Origin: Ophiothrix spiculata
Taxonomy: Eukaryota; Echinodermata; Ophiuroidea; Amphilepidida; Ophiotrichidae
NCBI GenBank assembly: GCA_000969725.1
Contig: JXSR01S007561.1
Direction: 5' to 3' (one strand)
DNA: 33,455 bases
A program made the position numbers and the translations under genes. The first letter of the stretch is position 1. Every line of letters starts with the position of its first letter. Positions 1 to 10,944 of this stretch are shown here, piece after piece. A model generated the notes under the pieces. That model was not told the DNA's origin. It ran no database searches and worked only from the letters and a program-made list of their open reading frames with translations.

Positions 1-356
1 TTTAAACATATTGGTATTGGAATACCGCAGGGGTCGATTCTAGGACCTCTTCTCTTTATTATATTTGTAAATAGTTTGCCAAATAATGTTAATTGTAAAT
101 ATGTCATGTATGCAGACGATACAACACTCCTTTGTACTGCAAATGATCCTAGAACTCTTCAACATAAATTACAGTCTAACTTGTGTAGTATTGCTAAGTG
201 GTTTGATAATAACAAACTTACTTTTAATATTAAAAAGACAAAACTCGTGGTCTTCGGTACACATCATACACTTGATAAATTTAATGATGTTACTATTCAG
301 TATGATGACAATATTATTGAGCGTGTTAATGAATTTAAGTATCTTGGTGGGACAAG
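1..356 (+). pseudogene. LINE reverse transcriptase palm fragment
   Basis: Frame 1 is open from the first base. It shows RT motif B (GIPQGSILGPLLF, bases 19-57) and the catalytic YADD (about 109-120). These are followed by the KLTFNIKKTK thumb-side motif and FKYLG at about 336-350, the usual end of the RT core. After FKYLGG the reading frame runs into sequence with no LINE similarity and stops at 408. In the family this enzyme copies the element's RNA at a nicked genomic site. The fragment has no start and no endonuclease in the window and is not functional here. Confidence 0.85.
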
Positions 357-436
357 GTCGCATAGCTTTACAGGCGCTTGTCAATCAGCTTCAATTCAGA
401 ACAACTAGGATTTTCTGTTTGTTGACGCCGAATACT

Positions 437-1010
437 TAATATATGTTGAAAAACTAAATTCATCAGATAAACTAAGTTTAGCTGAAAAACTAGGTTTATC
501 AGAGAATCTACGTTTTTCAAGAGAAAAGCCTAGTTTATCTAAGATAAACTAAGTTTATCTCTGATAAACTAAGTTTATCAGATAAACTAAGTTTATCAGA
601 AAAACTAAGTTTATCAGATAAATTAAGTTTTTCAAGTGAAAAACCTAGTTTATCTGAGGTAAACTAAGTTTTTCTTAGATAAACCAAGTTTTTCTCAGAT
701 AAATTAAGTTTATCAGAGAAATTAAGTTTATCAGAGAAAATAAGTTTATCTGAAAAACTAAGTTTATCAGAAAAACTAAGTTTTTCAAGTGATAAACATA
801 GTTTATCTGAGATAAACTAAGTTTTTCTCAGATAAACTAATTTTTTCTCAGAAAAACTGAATTTATCTATGAAAAACTCTGTTTTCTGTTGAAAAACTAT
901 GTTTATCCAGAAAAACTGAGTTTATCAAGTGATAAACTTAGTTTTTCTGAGAAAAACTAGGTTTTTCTGTGATAAACTTAGTTTTTCTGTGATAAACTTA
1001 GTTTTTCTAT
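437..1010 (+). repeat. A+T-rich near-palindromic minisatellite
   Basis: More than 25 degenerate units of about 17-18 bases share the core AAACTAAGTTTATCAGA. The core is almost its own reverse complement (AAACTWAGTTT). Up to about 900 most units read AAACTAAGTTT. From about 908 onward they read AAACTTAGTTT with TTTTCTGTGAT spacers, so the orientation switches within the array. It lies inside the decayed LINE. Confidence 0.9.
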
Positions 1011-1475
1011 ATTTTTATATTTCCATAACCGTGCTCGTTTTTGAGATCAGGCATTTCAAAAAGTACATATTTGCCCAAATAATCACCCGATTAACCATAC
1101 AAAGTATAGGGAAAACTTCAAAATGTCGATTGTTATGTGCTTGTAAAATAGTAAATCCTCCATTTATTTATTTTTTAATTTTTTCATATGTTAAAGCACT
1201 TTTTGCGCTCTTCAAATACTGAAATAAAAAAATATGGTCACCGTGTAAGTTTTCAAGAAAAACGACTAAAACTAGCATTTTTTTGATAAAATTTTATTAC
1301 TTTGATGGCACATCTGCGTCTGCATATTTCCCGCGTATATATTACGCAGCTAGGCGGCGCGTGATTAACCAAACGCGTTAGTAAAGCATGCGTTCAGTGT
1401 GCATTGAAATTGGAGCACGCAAAACGGATGCAAACATTTTTTTGATATCTTACTATTTATGAAAAACTAGTCATC
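1011..1475. other. No gene seen; filler between LINE parts
   Basis: This A+T-rich stretch has no convincing coding potential. A 97-codon open frame covering 929-1222 starts inside the minisatellite and shows no recognisable domain. A short G+C-richer segment at 1330-1440 has no identifiable match by eye. Confidence 0.6.
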
Positions 1476-1479
1476 CCGC

Positions 1480-1996
1480 AGTCGTAAGCAACTGCATCTC
1501 AGAGAAAACCTTCTTCATACCATGTACTGCTCATTAGTATCACCTTATATTAACTATGCAATCCTTATCTGAGGAAAGACGTGTAAAACTTACCTTGAAA
1601 AAATCATAAAATTGCAGAAATGGGCAATAAGAACGGTTGATGGTAGTCACTATCGTAGTCATGCAGCTCCACTTTTTGCAAAACATAATATTTTAACTGT
1701 AACAGATGCATATATATACAGTAGAACTTGGTGTCTTTATGTTTAAATACCATATTAATGACTTACCTGTAGTGTTCCGTGAAAATTTTGATAGGCGTTC
1801 TGATATACACAATTATCAAACAAGACATGCAAATGATCTCAACATTGCCTTCAATAAAAAATCATTTACTGATAAAGCTATCCGTACAAATGATCCTCTC
1901 CTTTGGAATTCATTATCATGTAAAATGAAAAATAGCAAAAATGTGAAACAATTTCGAAATCAATTTAAGCAAAATATTATTCAAAATTATAAATAA
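1480..1996 (+). pseudogene. LINE C-terminal region, frameshifted
   Basis: The conceptual translation gives the familiar post-RT module of CR1/L2-like LINEs. It includes an HTMYCSLVSPYINYAI motif, then KLQKWAIRTV, then the HNYQTRHAND motif, and LLWNSLS near the end. A TGA replaces the conserved tryptophan after YAILI (near 1570). A single-base frame change near 1715 moves the reading to the frame that ends with TAA at 1994-1996. This is the same element as the RT fragment at 1-356, judged by orientation, order and the shared 3' tail. It is a dead copy. Confidence 0.8.
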
Positions 1997-2220
1997 GTTT
2001 TTGAGCACGTCCCTGTTGTAGTCTTGTTTGAGTAGTTGTGCTGTCAGGTATTTATTTTTTGTCCGAAACTTTTTGTTACAGGGAAGGACGTTTAACGGCC
2101 TTATTGGCCTTCCGGTCCTGTCCTCCATAATTCTGTTCTGTTTCCATGTTATTTTTTTTTATGTATTTTTATGGAAAATAAATGAATCTGAATCTGAAAA
2201 TCTGAATCTAAAATTCTAAA

Positions 2221-2542
2221 AATCTTGCGTTGATATGACCAAACACAAAATTGGCATCTGAGTTGAAAATGCATACTTTTCAAGGTCCTGACGCTTTCCA
2301 TTAATTTGGTTTAAAGTGCCTCTGGACTCATTACATACTGTACATATATTGGTTTTGTGAACACATTAAAAAAGAGAAAATAAGATTCAAAAGTCTGGGA
2401 GCGTTTCCCCGGCTGGCTTAAAGACTTCAGTCTACTTAGTGCCTATATATGTCTACATGTTTACCCCCCGATCGTAAATGAAACCTGATCAGCCTTAATT
2501 TCTGGATGGTGCTTCTATTTTTGGTCTGACAATTCCAAATTC
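2221..2542. other. No gene seen
   Basis: No domain-bearing reading frame or clear repeat structure was recognised between the LINE tail and the 16-mer array. Confidence 0.5.
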
Positions 2543-2995
2543 GTAAGTCGGATTAGCCCAGCGCTAGATAGACAAAAAAAAATCGGACTAGCGCAGTTTA
2601 TTTCATTTTCGGACTAGCGCAGTGTAATTTTTTTTCGGACTAGCGCAGTGTAATTAATTTTCGGACTAGCGCAGTGTATTTCATTTTCGGACTAGCGCAG
2701 TGAAAATGACTAGCGCAGTGTATTTCATTTTCGGACTAGCGCATCGTTTATATTAGAAATGAAAAACACTGCGCTAGTCCGACAAAATAAATTCGGACTA
2801 GCGCAGTGTTTTTCAAATTCGGACTAGCGCAGTGTATTTCATGTTCGGACTAGCGCAGTGCATTTTCATTTAAAAATTCGGACTAGCGCAGTGTCGGACT
2901 AGCGCAGTGGTTTTCATTTTCGGACTAGCGCACCTCTAAGGTATAGGAAAATTGTGTAGTCGGACTACCGCATTGTCGGATTAGCGGGTGCACCC
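2543..2995 (+). repeat. Spaced TCGGACTAGCGCAGTG array
   Basis: About 16 copies of TCGGACTAGCGCAGTG or close variants are separated by A+T-rich spacers of roughly 0-17 bases, often TATTTCATTT. Outer copies are degenerate (GGATTAGC at both edges). One copy is inverted at 2768-2782. Together with the next direct copy it forms a perfect 23-bp stem (2760-2782 with 2793-2815) with a 10-base loop. Confidence 0.9.
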
Positions 2996-3987
2996 CATAA
3001 AGACTACTGCTTTCATCTGGACGTAAGTCATTAACTGGTCATATTTTTTTGTTTCACACAAAAACATTGGTTAAAATCATGCCGATTGGTATTCAACGGA
3101 TCGTAACTCTGGATATATACACTTAAAACATACAAAGTTAGATATTCCTGGAAAGCTTACTTTCCGAGGATTTCAATTTTACTTGTATAAGTCAAATATT
3201 TCAAGGATAGGTAAAAATTATACAGGGTGCAAAATAAAATAAAAGTGCAATTTGGTCAACCAACTTGGCAGAATGAGATTTTGTTGGGGAAAGGTGTTTC
3301 CAGATGACACCAACATTATATACTTGAAGGATGTAATGATAGCCTTCCATAAATTAATTCATTTGGTGACCAATTTCATTGTGGTCAAAATATTGAGGAT
3401 GGTCAAAATATATGAAATGACTCATTAATTTTTGGGACATTTATCGGTCAAAAGATGTATACACTACCTAACAATTAATCACACAATTGGATTGGATTGG
3501 ATTCCTCGACAAATTTCCTTTTAAAAAATGTATAACTTTTACCATTTACGTCGACTCGGTCAAAAGATATGTCGTTTTAAAGTTTTTGAGTGTAATGCAT
3601 GTTTTGTACAGTAATGTATATAGAAATTACCCACATATAAACCATTAAGAAACAACAAAATTTGGATGACTTGTCAATATTGGATACATGCTTTAGCATG
3701 ATACATATCTCATTGAGGTATATTCAAAAAACTATGATCCCAGCATTTTTATTTTTAATAGTACATGTGTTTATAAATCATAACTTTCTTGCACTTTTGC
3801 ATGTAATCCTATGCGCACCTCCTCCACCGTCGCCTCCTCCACCCGATCCATCGTGTTCCCTAATTGTTTTTTCAAGTATAACTTAATTAAAAACATGAGA
3901 AGTTAAATTTTTGTACATAAATAGAATATAAATAGACCTTTCCTATGATACCAAACTTTTCCGAATACGTAAAGAAGTTTTAGCAAA
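2996..3987. other. No gene seen
   Basis: This is A+T-rich sequence. A 74-codon frame at 3662-3886 ends in a low-complexity proline run (CCTCCT-type bases, 3817-3845) and shows no domain. A short GATTG-type run (ATTGGATTGGATT) sits near 3486. Confidence 0.5.
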
Positions 3988-4264
3988 AGTGGCGTAGCCA
4001 GGGGTGAGCAAGGTGGGCAATTTGCCCACCTCGGAAATTTTTTGGAGACATTTTGAAGACCTGGAAGAAAAATGAGACAGACAGAAACTGCCTTTTTCCA
4101 ATAAAATTACGACAATTAGAGCTATTTTTTTTTTTTTGGGGGGGGGGGTTCTTGAAAAACTCGACCTAGTCGACAGGTTTGGAACCCCTGTAAAGTCGCT
4201 TGATAAAATCCAGAAATCTTGGATGGTTTGCCCACCCTTGGAGAAAGGCCTGGCTACGCCACTG
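3988..4264. mobile_element. Short TIR element (MITE-like)
   Basis: AGTGGCGTAGCCAGG at 3988-4002 is mirrored by CCTGGCTACGCCACT at 4249-4263, a 15-bp perfect terminal inverted repeat. Subterminal GTGGGCAAATTGCCCAC-like palindromes sit near 4011-4031, with a matching GCCCACCC near 4230. There is no coding capacity, and a T/G homopolymer run sits at about 4127-4148. The CAGTGGCG-like right end resembles hAT-type non-autonomous elements. I could not define a target-site duplication. Confidence 0.75.
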
Positions 4265-5736
4265 AAAATGCATGTTTTCTACAATTTTTAGGGTAATATG
4301 TAACAGATCCATGATATTTGAGGGACCTATTTGTGACGCAAGGCCTACAAGTTTATTTCATGTTATTTTTGTTGCTTTCAAACTTCAATTTCTTTTGGCT
4401 TTCGGATAGTGATACTCAATTTGTTTTTGTAAGTTTTTCATTACTTGGTGGGTGGATATACTGCTTATACAGTTTAGTGTTTATACTCTTCAGTAGGCTT
4501 TTTGTGATCCAATACGTCAATATAAACTTATTGAAGCTCTATTTATTTGGTTGAACATTTTATCTTTTGTATGGTTTCAAGTGAACTTTTAATTATGATT
4601 TTCTTTAATTTCTTATTATCGTTGTTGACGACAAAAATACCGCTCCCTAGAGTTGGAATATTAAAACTGGCTTTAAGGCAGATTCAAATGAATATTGACA
4701 TTTCTTTCTATTATTCTGTAATCCTGACAATAAAAAATGTTTGCTAATGAATAATAACCTCTTCTTTGAGTTCTAGCAACAATAAAGCATAAATACACAC
4801 TTTTAGAGAATAGTATCCTACCCAACATGCAAAACAAAATTCTACTTATTGACCTTTCTAAAGGTTTTGATCAAACTTTTCTCAGTATCTGGTAGTTGAC
4901 AGTTATTACCCGACATACCAGGTGTTAATCATTGTACTCGTAGACAATTTTTGTTCAAATTTCAATCAACGCACCTTTAGCAAATGGGCGGTCTAAGGTT
5001 TGTATTTTTGCTCAAAGCATTTTTTCCAAGTTTATTAATAATAATTTGTGAAATGATGTCATTGATGCATGCCAAACACTTTTATGGTCTTGTCCATTTG
5101 CATGATAGATACCACATCACACAACAATACTCTAATATTAAAGTAGGCCCTACTTACCAAATTATGTGCAGAAAATTACACATATGCGTGTAATTATTGC
5201 ATTAATTGAATTTGCACACTTTCAAAAATGTGCAAAAGCAGCATATTGCAGTTATCGTCCACTGCACGCTACACCACAGAGTAACAGAGATGAAACTAAG
5301 CTCAAAACACGGCCCCAATCATAGCGTATAGTATGTGGACAAAAACAAATATTCATGAGTTAGCCTGCTCAAAAGACTCATAATCAATACATGTATTAAT
5401 AACAGTTTTCAAGCTAGACTAATTTCACGATGTCTTACATGAAGGATGAACAAGACGAGGACGCATTTTGAAGAATGCTGCACAGCTTGCATTCAATTAA
5501 GCGTAATACACATCTAGGGCAATGTTAGGATTTATTTGAGTAGGATTATTCATAATGCGTTCTCGTTTTCATAAACGGAGCCACTGATCACGCAATCAGC
5601 CAAGAAACGTTAACCAGCGCCTATTGAGAAACGGTAATCAAATGAGCTATGAAGGATATAGGGATAAAGTGTCAGGGGCCTGGCTACACGGCGATCTTTG
5701 CATTGCTAATACAAGCCTACGTGTTTTTACCATCAC
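4265..5736. other. No gene seen
   Basis: Several short frames (4318-4554, 4547-4747, 4984-5193) are hydrophobic because of T-rich composition. They lack domain motifs, supporting start context or neighbours. I see no splice-framed coding pattern. Confidence 0.5.
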
Positions 5737-6741
5737 CAAGTCATCACCAATGTAATATATTATAACTTGGATTATGTTTATTATTATGTTTATTATTGGA
5801 GCTCTCTTTCACTTACCACTGGATTCATCATGTGGAATATAATACCATTGGATGTATTTAATAATTGGGACAGCTTTTTACATAATTAGGTGATGATAAA
5901 ACTGTCAACACTTGATTCATTTAATAAGTTGTCACTCTTCTGTTCAGATGGGAGGAAATATTTGGCTTAACAAGTCATCACCAATGTTATATATAATAAC
6001 TTGGATTATGTTTATTATTATGTTTATTATTGGAGCTCTCTTTCACTTACCATTGGATTCATCATGTGGAATATAATACCATTGGATGTATTCAATAATT
6101 GGGACAGCTTTTTACATGTACCACAAGATTTATCGGAATTAATTAAAATATATCATATCATTGATGCTTTGTAGCCATCCCTGTAGCAGATGAAATGGGT
6201 AAGTTGAAATAATTTGTACAGCTAGCAAAGATAGCTAGCCTGGTTAACACATCCAAATTAGGCCTGAATGTTTTAATGTATTGAAATCCGCACCCCAACC
6301 CCCCTTGAAAAAATCCTGGCTACGGGCCTGACCTAAATACAGCAACCGTCCAGAATGGATGATTTGGTAACGCCAACATAAATCCAGTGTAACCGGTAAA
6401 TAGCATTGACGTAAGATGTAACATATAAGCATTAGGTCTACACATAGTACAATTAGAATTATCTATTTGGTAACGCCAACTTAAATCCAGTGTAACCGGT
6501 AAATAGCATTGACATAAGATGTAACATATAAGCATTAGGTCTACACATAGCGTGCTAATCCCTATAGAAACAAATACCGCGTAATATCCCTTAAATTAAC
6601 AAACAACTGAGTAATGGGGACAAGTCAGGATTATTATATTTGTTGTACTTATTAATGCATATTCACTATTCATTTATCATAAATGTTGCATAAAGGAGTG
6701 AAATATATAAAAATTATCCATAGAATAATTCATATAAAACA
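5737..6741. repeat. Left part of ~2 kb interspersed repeat, copy 1
   Basis: The segment includes a tandem duplication with period 234 (5737-5883 and 5971-6117, containing TATTATTGGAGCTCTC). A second tandem duplication has period 103 (6362-6447 and 6465-6550, containing CATTAGGTCTACACATAG). The same order of blocks recurs at 12022-12800. This copy is broken at 6741 by a LINE and resumes at 10945. Confidence 0.8.
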
Positions 6742-6997
6742 GCTTATAAGTAAGTAACCTGTCGCATCTCCGTAAATCTTGCCTGATTTTATCAAGTTTT
6801 AAAGCTGTTTTATCATTTATATATATTCATCGTATTTGTAAGTACTTTTTGTAACATATAAGTGAATTTTAATCTATTGGCATCGTCCTTGTATTTGTAA
6901 ATTGGACATTTATGTCATCGTTTGATTTCTTAGTGAAGATTATTGCTTCGCAAGTATGCAGAATTTTGCTCGGATGCAGAACTACAATTGATTTACA

Positions 6998-7741
6998 ATG
7001 CGACCTTTACTTTATAGACCGGTGCCGTTCCGATTAAAAGATGTGATCAACAACAAAGACGATCATCCATGCACGCAATTATCGCAATTGAAATATCATC
7101 GTATTTGTAGAGGTGGTAGACACAAGAAACGATTGATTGGCACTGTTATAAAGGACAGAATACCACAATGCTCTGCGCAAAAACCATCATCTACTGTCAA
7201 TGTGAAAAATCTCATTCAGGTTCCGCTTGTTAAGAAATCCCATAATACATCTGGAATACGGTTTGCCACCTGGAACGCCAGATCTATTAAAGCCCGAAAT
7301 AAATCGGTGGCCTTGTGTGACTTTGTTATAAACAAACAACTTGACATCCTTGCGTTGACCGAAACATGGTTGACGGATAGCGAAAAAGATAATCATACCT
7401 TAGCCGATATAAAAAACACTCTTCCGAATTACCAGTTTTTTCATCTGGACCGTAAACTCAGAACAGGCGGTAGTGTTGCAATTCTTGCTCGTGATGGCCT
7501 AAATGTTCACTTTAATGAAACCTGTGAATTTAAGTCTATGGAGTACATGGACATGTGTGTGTCTTCGGGATCTTCATCTTTCCAACTTGTGTTGATCTAC
7601 TGTCCATGGCCAACCAAGAAAAATAAACTGACTCTTCGCATGTTCTTTGAAGAAATGGCTACACTATTAAAATATCTTTCTGCCACTGGTTCTACTAAGT
7701 TACTTATCACCGGTGACTTCAACTTCCATGTCGATGTATAA
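6998..7741 (+). pseudogene. LINE AP-endonuclease domain
   Basis: This is the N-terminal part of the LINE polyprotein, which nicks target DNA to prime reverse transcription. It starts at the first ATG after the leader. A basic RGGRHKKR segment lies at residues 39-45. The apurinic-endonuclease core begins at FATWNARS (W92-N93), the catalytic glutamate lies in LTETWL (E122), and the GDFN motif is D240/N242. A TAA at 7739-7741 follows HVDV. The same frame continues with endonuclease sequence straight after it, so this is a point nonsense mutation inside the domain, whose SDHY motif lies beyond the stop. Confidence 0.88.
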
Positions 7742-9222
7742 GATGATCGCGATGCAATAAGATTCCTGAACATGCTGGATCTTCATAATTTACAGCAACA
7801 TGTTCGTGAACCAACACATATCAGCGGCCACACACTCGACTTACTTATATCAAGGAATGACAGTAACCTCGTGAGCTCTCCAATAGTTAACAAAACATTG
7901 CCTTCTGATCATTATGGAGCTAGGTGCTATGTTGACATCGTCCGTCCAGGTCCTAGTACCAAGACTGTCAAGTCTCGTCAAACCCGAAAGATTGATATCC
8001 AGCAATTTCGCAGTGATGTCAGTTCCGCTCTTGAATTTGATCCGTGCAATATTGAAACCTTAGATGACTTGGTCAACAGTTACAACAACGAGTTATCTCA
8101 TGCTTTAGACAAGCATGCACCGCTCAATGAACGAACTGTGATACTGCGACCACATGCGCCATGGTACGACGAGTCCCTCCGTGTTGCAAAACAAGATCGT
8201 AGGCGTCATGAAAGCAGATGGCAGAAATCCGGCCTCGCTGTCGACAAGGAGCTTTACAAAGACAAATGTCAACATTATAGATCTCTTCTGATAAAATCAA
8301 AAACTGACCAGCACACCAATGAGATTGCTCAGGCCAGCCAACGTTATCTTTTCCGTGTAGTTGAAAAGCTTTCGTCTCCGAAAGAAACACGTACTCTTCC
8401 TGATCATGACAACTCAAAGGAAATGGCTGACGCCTTTGCGAGATTCTTCAATGACAAGATTGACATATTACAACGTCGTCTTGAGGACTCAGATTTGCCA
8501 TCTATGTCGGTGATAATTAATGATTCTACCAATACTTCATTTGAAGATTTCGATGAGGTATCAGAAGAAACTGTCCTTGAAGCTATAAAATCAGCTTCAA
8601 TTACTTCCTGTCCTCTGGACCCACTTCCAGTTGATATTTTCAAAGACTGTCTTCAGGAGTTATTACCTACTATAACAAGAATTGTTAACACATCTCTCTC
8701 GTCTGGAACATTTCCGACACCTTTGAAGCATGCTCGGATTATACCACTTCTGAAGAAACCAAAGCTTGACGTTAACGACCTCTCAAATTATCGTCCCATT
8801 TCGAATCTACCGTTTTTGGGCAAGGTCATTGAAAGGATCGCCGTTCAGCAGCTACAAACATATTTAAGTGATAACAATCTTCACGCATCTATGCAGTCTG
8901 CCTACCGGCCATTCCACAGCGTCGAAACAGCTTTGTTGAAAGTTCACAACGACATAATTTCATCTCTTGACAGACAAAACGAAGTTTTGTTAGTGTTGTT
9001 GGACTTCAGTGCGGCTTTTGACTTGATCGATCATCGCCAGCTTTTAGATCGTCTGTCTACTCGATATGGTGTTCATGGAAGAGTTTCACAGTGGTTTTCA
9101 TCCTACCTATCGAATAGGTTTCAATCAGTCTGCGTTGGCGACGTGTTGTCAGATCCAGTTCATTTGAGGTGTGGAGTACCCCAAGGATCTGTCGCCGGTC
9201 CACTTGCCTTCACTCTCTTCAA
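7742..9222 (+). pseudogene. LINE endonuclease end and RT core
   Basis: It continues in the same frame as the upstream part after the stop. Counting from the Met at 7772, the endonuclease SDHY motif is at residues 45-48. A basic linker region follows. RT fingers show NYRPISNLPFLGKVIE (339-354) and QSAYRPFHSVETALL (375-389). Motif A is LLDFSAAFDLIDH (409-421, catalytic D) and motif B is GVPQGSVAGP (468-477). The order and wording are typical of the L2/CR1 group. The frame is lost near 9220 just after LAFTLF, and the YADD box is found in another frame. Confidence 0.9.
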
Positions 9223-9485
9223 TCCATCATCGATTCACATGGCATTAAGTGTGTTGTATACGCAGATGATACTCAGCTGTATGTTCCATTTACGTCAGAT
9301 AATCGTCAGCAAGCAATTCACAAGTTGGAAGCTTGCATCAGAGACATTCGTTCTTGGTGCAAACAAAATAAATTGGCTTTGAACGACAACAAGACGGAGC
9401 TGATACATTTTACATCAAAGTACAGTAATTCTTCGTGGCAACTTGCTGTCAAAATTGGCGACACGATAATCCATCCGTCGCTGAA
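9221..9485 (+). pseudogene. LINE RT motif C segment in shifted frame
   Basis: After the frameshift the RT continues with SIIDSHGIKCVVYADDTQL. The catalytic YADD is encoded at 9259-9270. It is followed by WCKQNKLALNDNKTEL, the usual RT thumb-side motif. A second frameshift lies near 9482, just before LGVIMD. The active-site residues are intact but the enzyme could not be made as one chain from this copy. Confidence 0.88.
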
Positions 9486-10093
9486 ACCTTGGCGTCATTA
9501 TGGACTCGTTTCTTGACATGCATTCTCATGTCGATAATCTCTGCAGGGGTGCTATGATGGGCATCTATAAAATTGGCAAGCTGCGACGTTACCTTTCCAA
9601 GGATGCTTCTGTGAAGTTGATCCATGCTTTTGTGACATCAAAGTTAGATTCCTGCAACTCACTTATGTATGGGTTACCGGAATGTGACATCCTGAAAGTG
9701 CAACGAGTTCAAAATACCGCAGCAAGACTTGTCTTACGCATCCCGCGTCATGAGCATATAACACCAGCGTTGGAGGAACTCCATTGGCTCCCTGTAAGAC
9801 AACGAATTGTATACAAGGTCCTGCTTATTACGTATAAAGCACTACACGGTATGGCACCTGGGTTTATCACAAACCTAATACAGCGTTACGTACCTGTCAG
9901 AGAATTACGATCTTCTTCTGAATGTCGCCTGGTAGTAAGGAGAACCTCAACAAAGACCTATGGAGATAGATCTTATGTATCCGCCGCCGCCAAATTATGG
10001 AACGATCTTCTAATTACCATCCGTCAAGTACCGTCTTTAAGTATCTTCAAGTCGCATCTCAAAACTCATTTGTTTAAGAAGAGTTACCTGTGA
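9486..10093 (+). pseudogene. LINE polyprotein C-terminal module
   Basis: The third frame carries NLGVIMDSFLDMHSHV, then SKLDSCNSLMYGLP, then LEELHWLPVRQRI, and a C-terminal FKSHLKTHLFKKSYL ending at a stop at 10091-10093. This block follows the RT in essentially all CR1/L2 elements. Its role is not well defined, but it is conserved. The same block appears in diverged form at 26020-26628. Confidence 0.88.
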
Positions 10094-10142
10094 TTTTTGA
10101 TTTTACCACTTCTGCATCTTGTTTGCCTTTACCCTATGTAAT

Positions 10143-10655
10143 GACTAAGGGTGACGTGCTGGTAACCTCTCCCCTCAGTCCCAGGGTAATATTATTCCTG
10201 CTTATGTGCAATACCTTTGTGCTGGTCACATTATTACATGCGTAGATAAGATATTTTAATCATAGACTGAGGGTGATGTGCTAGTAACCTCTCCCCTCAA
10301 TCCGCTGAATTGTTATCATCTTATTTTGTGATTTATGGCCTCGGAATTCAACTTCATTTTCGCTTGTTTTATCCTTCATTCCAGGTGCAATACCTTTTGC
10401 TGGTTATTCTACACATACATGCTATGATATCATTTTTAATTTACAGACTGAGGGTGACGTGCTAGTAACCTCTCCCCTCAGTCCTGAACTGATCTTCATN
10501 NNNNNNNNNNNNNNNNNNNNNNNNNNNNNNNNNNNNNNNNNNNNNNNNNTCTTTACTCGGCGTCATTTTTAATCTTTTCATCCATCTTCTGAAATGAATT
10601 TTAAGTATTTTTGTTATTGACTAGAGTGACGTGCTGGTAATCTCTCCTCTGAGTC
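10143..10655 (+). repeat. Four hairpin motifs in LINE 3' UTR
   Basis: A 37-38-base motif recurs at 10143-10180, 10265-10302, 10446-10483 and 10619-10655. Each has a GACTGAGGG-like left arm, a GTGACGTGCTRGTAA loop region and a CCCTCAGTC-like right arm. The third copy pairs perfectly over 9 bp. The others have one mismatch or a slightly shifted stem. Spacings are 122, 181 (spanning no gap) and 173 bases (spanning the N gap). Confidence 0.85.
10500..10549. other. Assembly gap, 50 N
   Basis: Fifty unresolved bases lie inside the LINE 3' UTR. The tandem hairpin units around it may explain the assembly failure. Confidence 1.
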
Positions 10656-10944
10656 AAAAAATTTGTGCCAGCCACACCGTGTGGTGCATTATCTTCTCTT
10701 GAAATTTCTCTGACAGTTTCATTCTTGCCAAGAAGACTTGTTATGTGTATTTTTAAAATATCTTGCTTTTAAACCGTCATTGAATTCCTGTGTGTAATGT
10801 ATATTTTGCATATTGTATTTATTTATTTATGGACTTGTGTAATTTAGCTATCTTATGTTTATATTCTTTTTATGTAAAGCGCATCGAAGTTTCTGCATTC
10901 TGAGCTATATAAATCTGTGTTATTAGTATTATTATTATTATTAT

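Larger units (their letters stand above)
1..2215 (+). mobile_element. Decayed CR1/L2-like LINE, interrupted
   Basis: This is a non-LTR retrotransposon relic. Its 5' side, with the endonuclease and most of the RT, lies outside the window. The RT palm is readable from base 1 and the C-terminal region is readable from about 1480 to 1996. A short 3' UTR ends in a GAATCT-type tail around 2180-2215 beside an AATAAA. About 1.1 kb of unrelated sequence, including a minisatellite at 437-1010, separates the two coding parts. Roughly 25-30 expected residues are missing at the junction, so this is not a clean insertion. The clade assignment is by eye. Confidence 0.8.
6742..10944 (+). mobile_element. L2/CR1-type LINE, nearly complete insertion
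   Basis: A non-LTR retrotransposon of about 4.2 kb, flanked by the 7-bp duplication TAAAACA (6735-6741 and 10945-10951). It has a short leader of about 256 bases and a single APE-endonuclease plus RT coding region broken by one stop and two frameshifts. The 3' UTR is about 850 bases with four copies of a hairpin motif. The end is GCTATATAAAT followed by an ATT microsatellite, the usual tail type in this group. No separate ORF1 is visible, so it may be 5'-truncated or belong to a one-ORF lineage. A 50-base N gap lies at 10500-10549. The disrupted frames make it non-autonomous. Confidence 0.9.

Noticed and set aside
2583-2930. Regular repeats with spacers that look CRISPR-like
   Set aside because: The spacers are short, similar to each other and A+T-rich, repeat spacing is irregular, one repeat is inverted, no cas genes are present and the window is plainly eukaryotic.
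4318-5193. Hydrophobic small open frames
   Set aside because: The hydrophobicity follows from T-rich composition. There is no domain, no splice-site pattern and no supporting neighbour.
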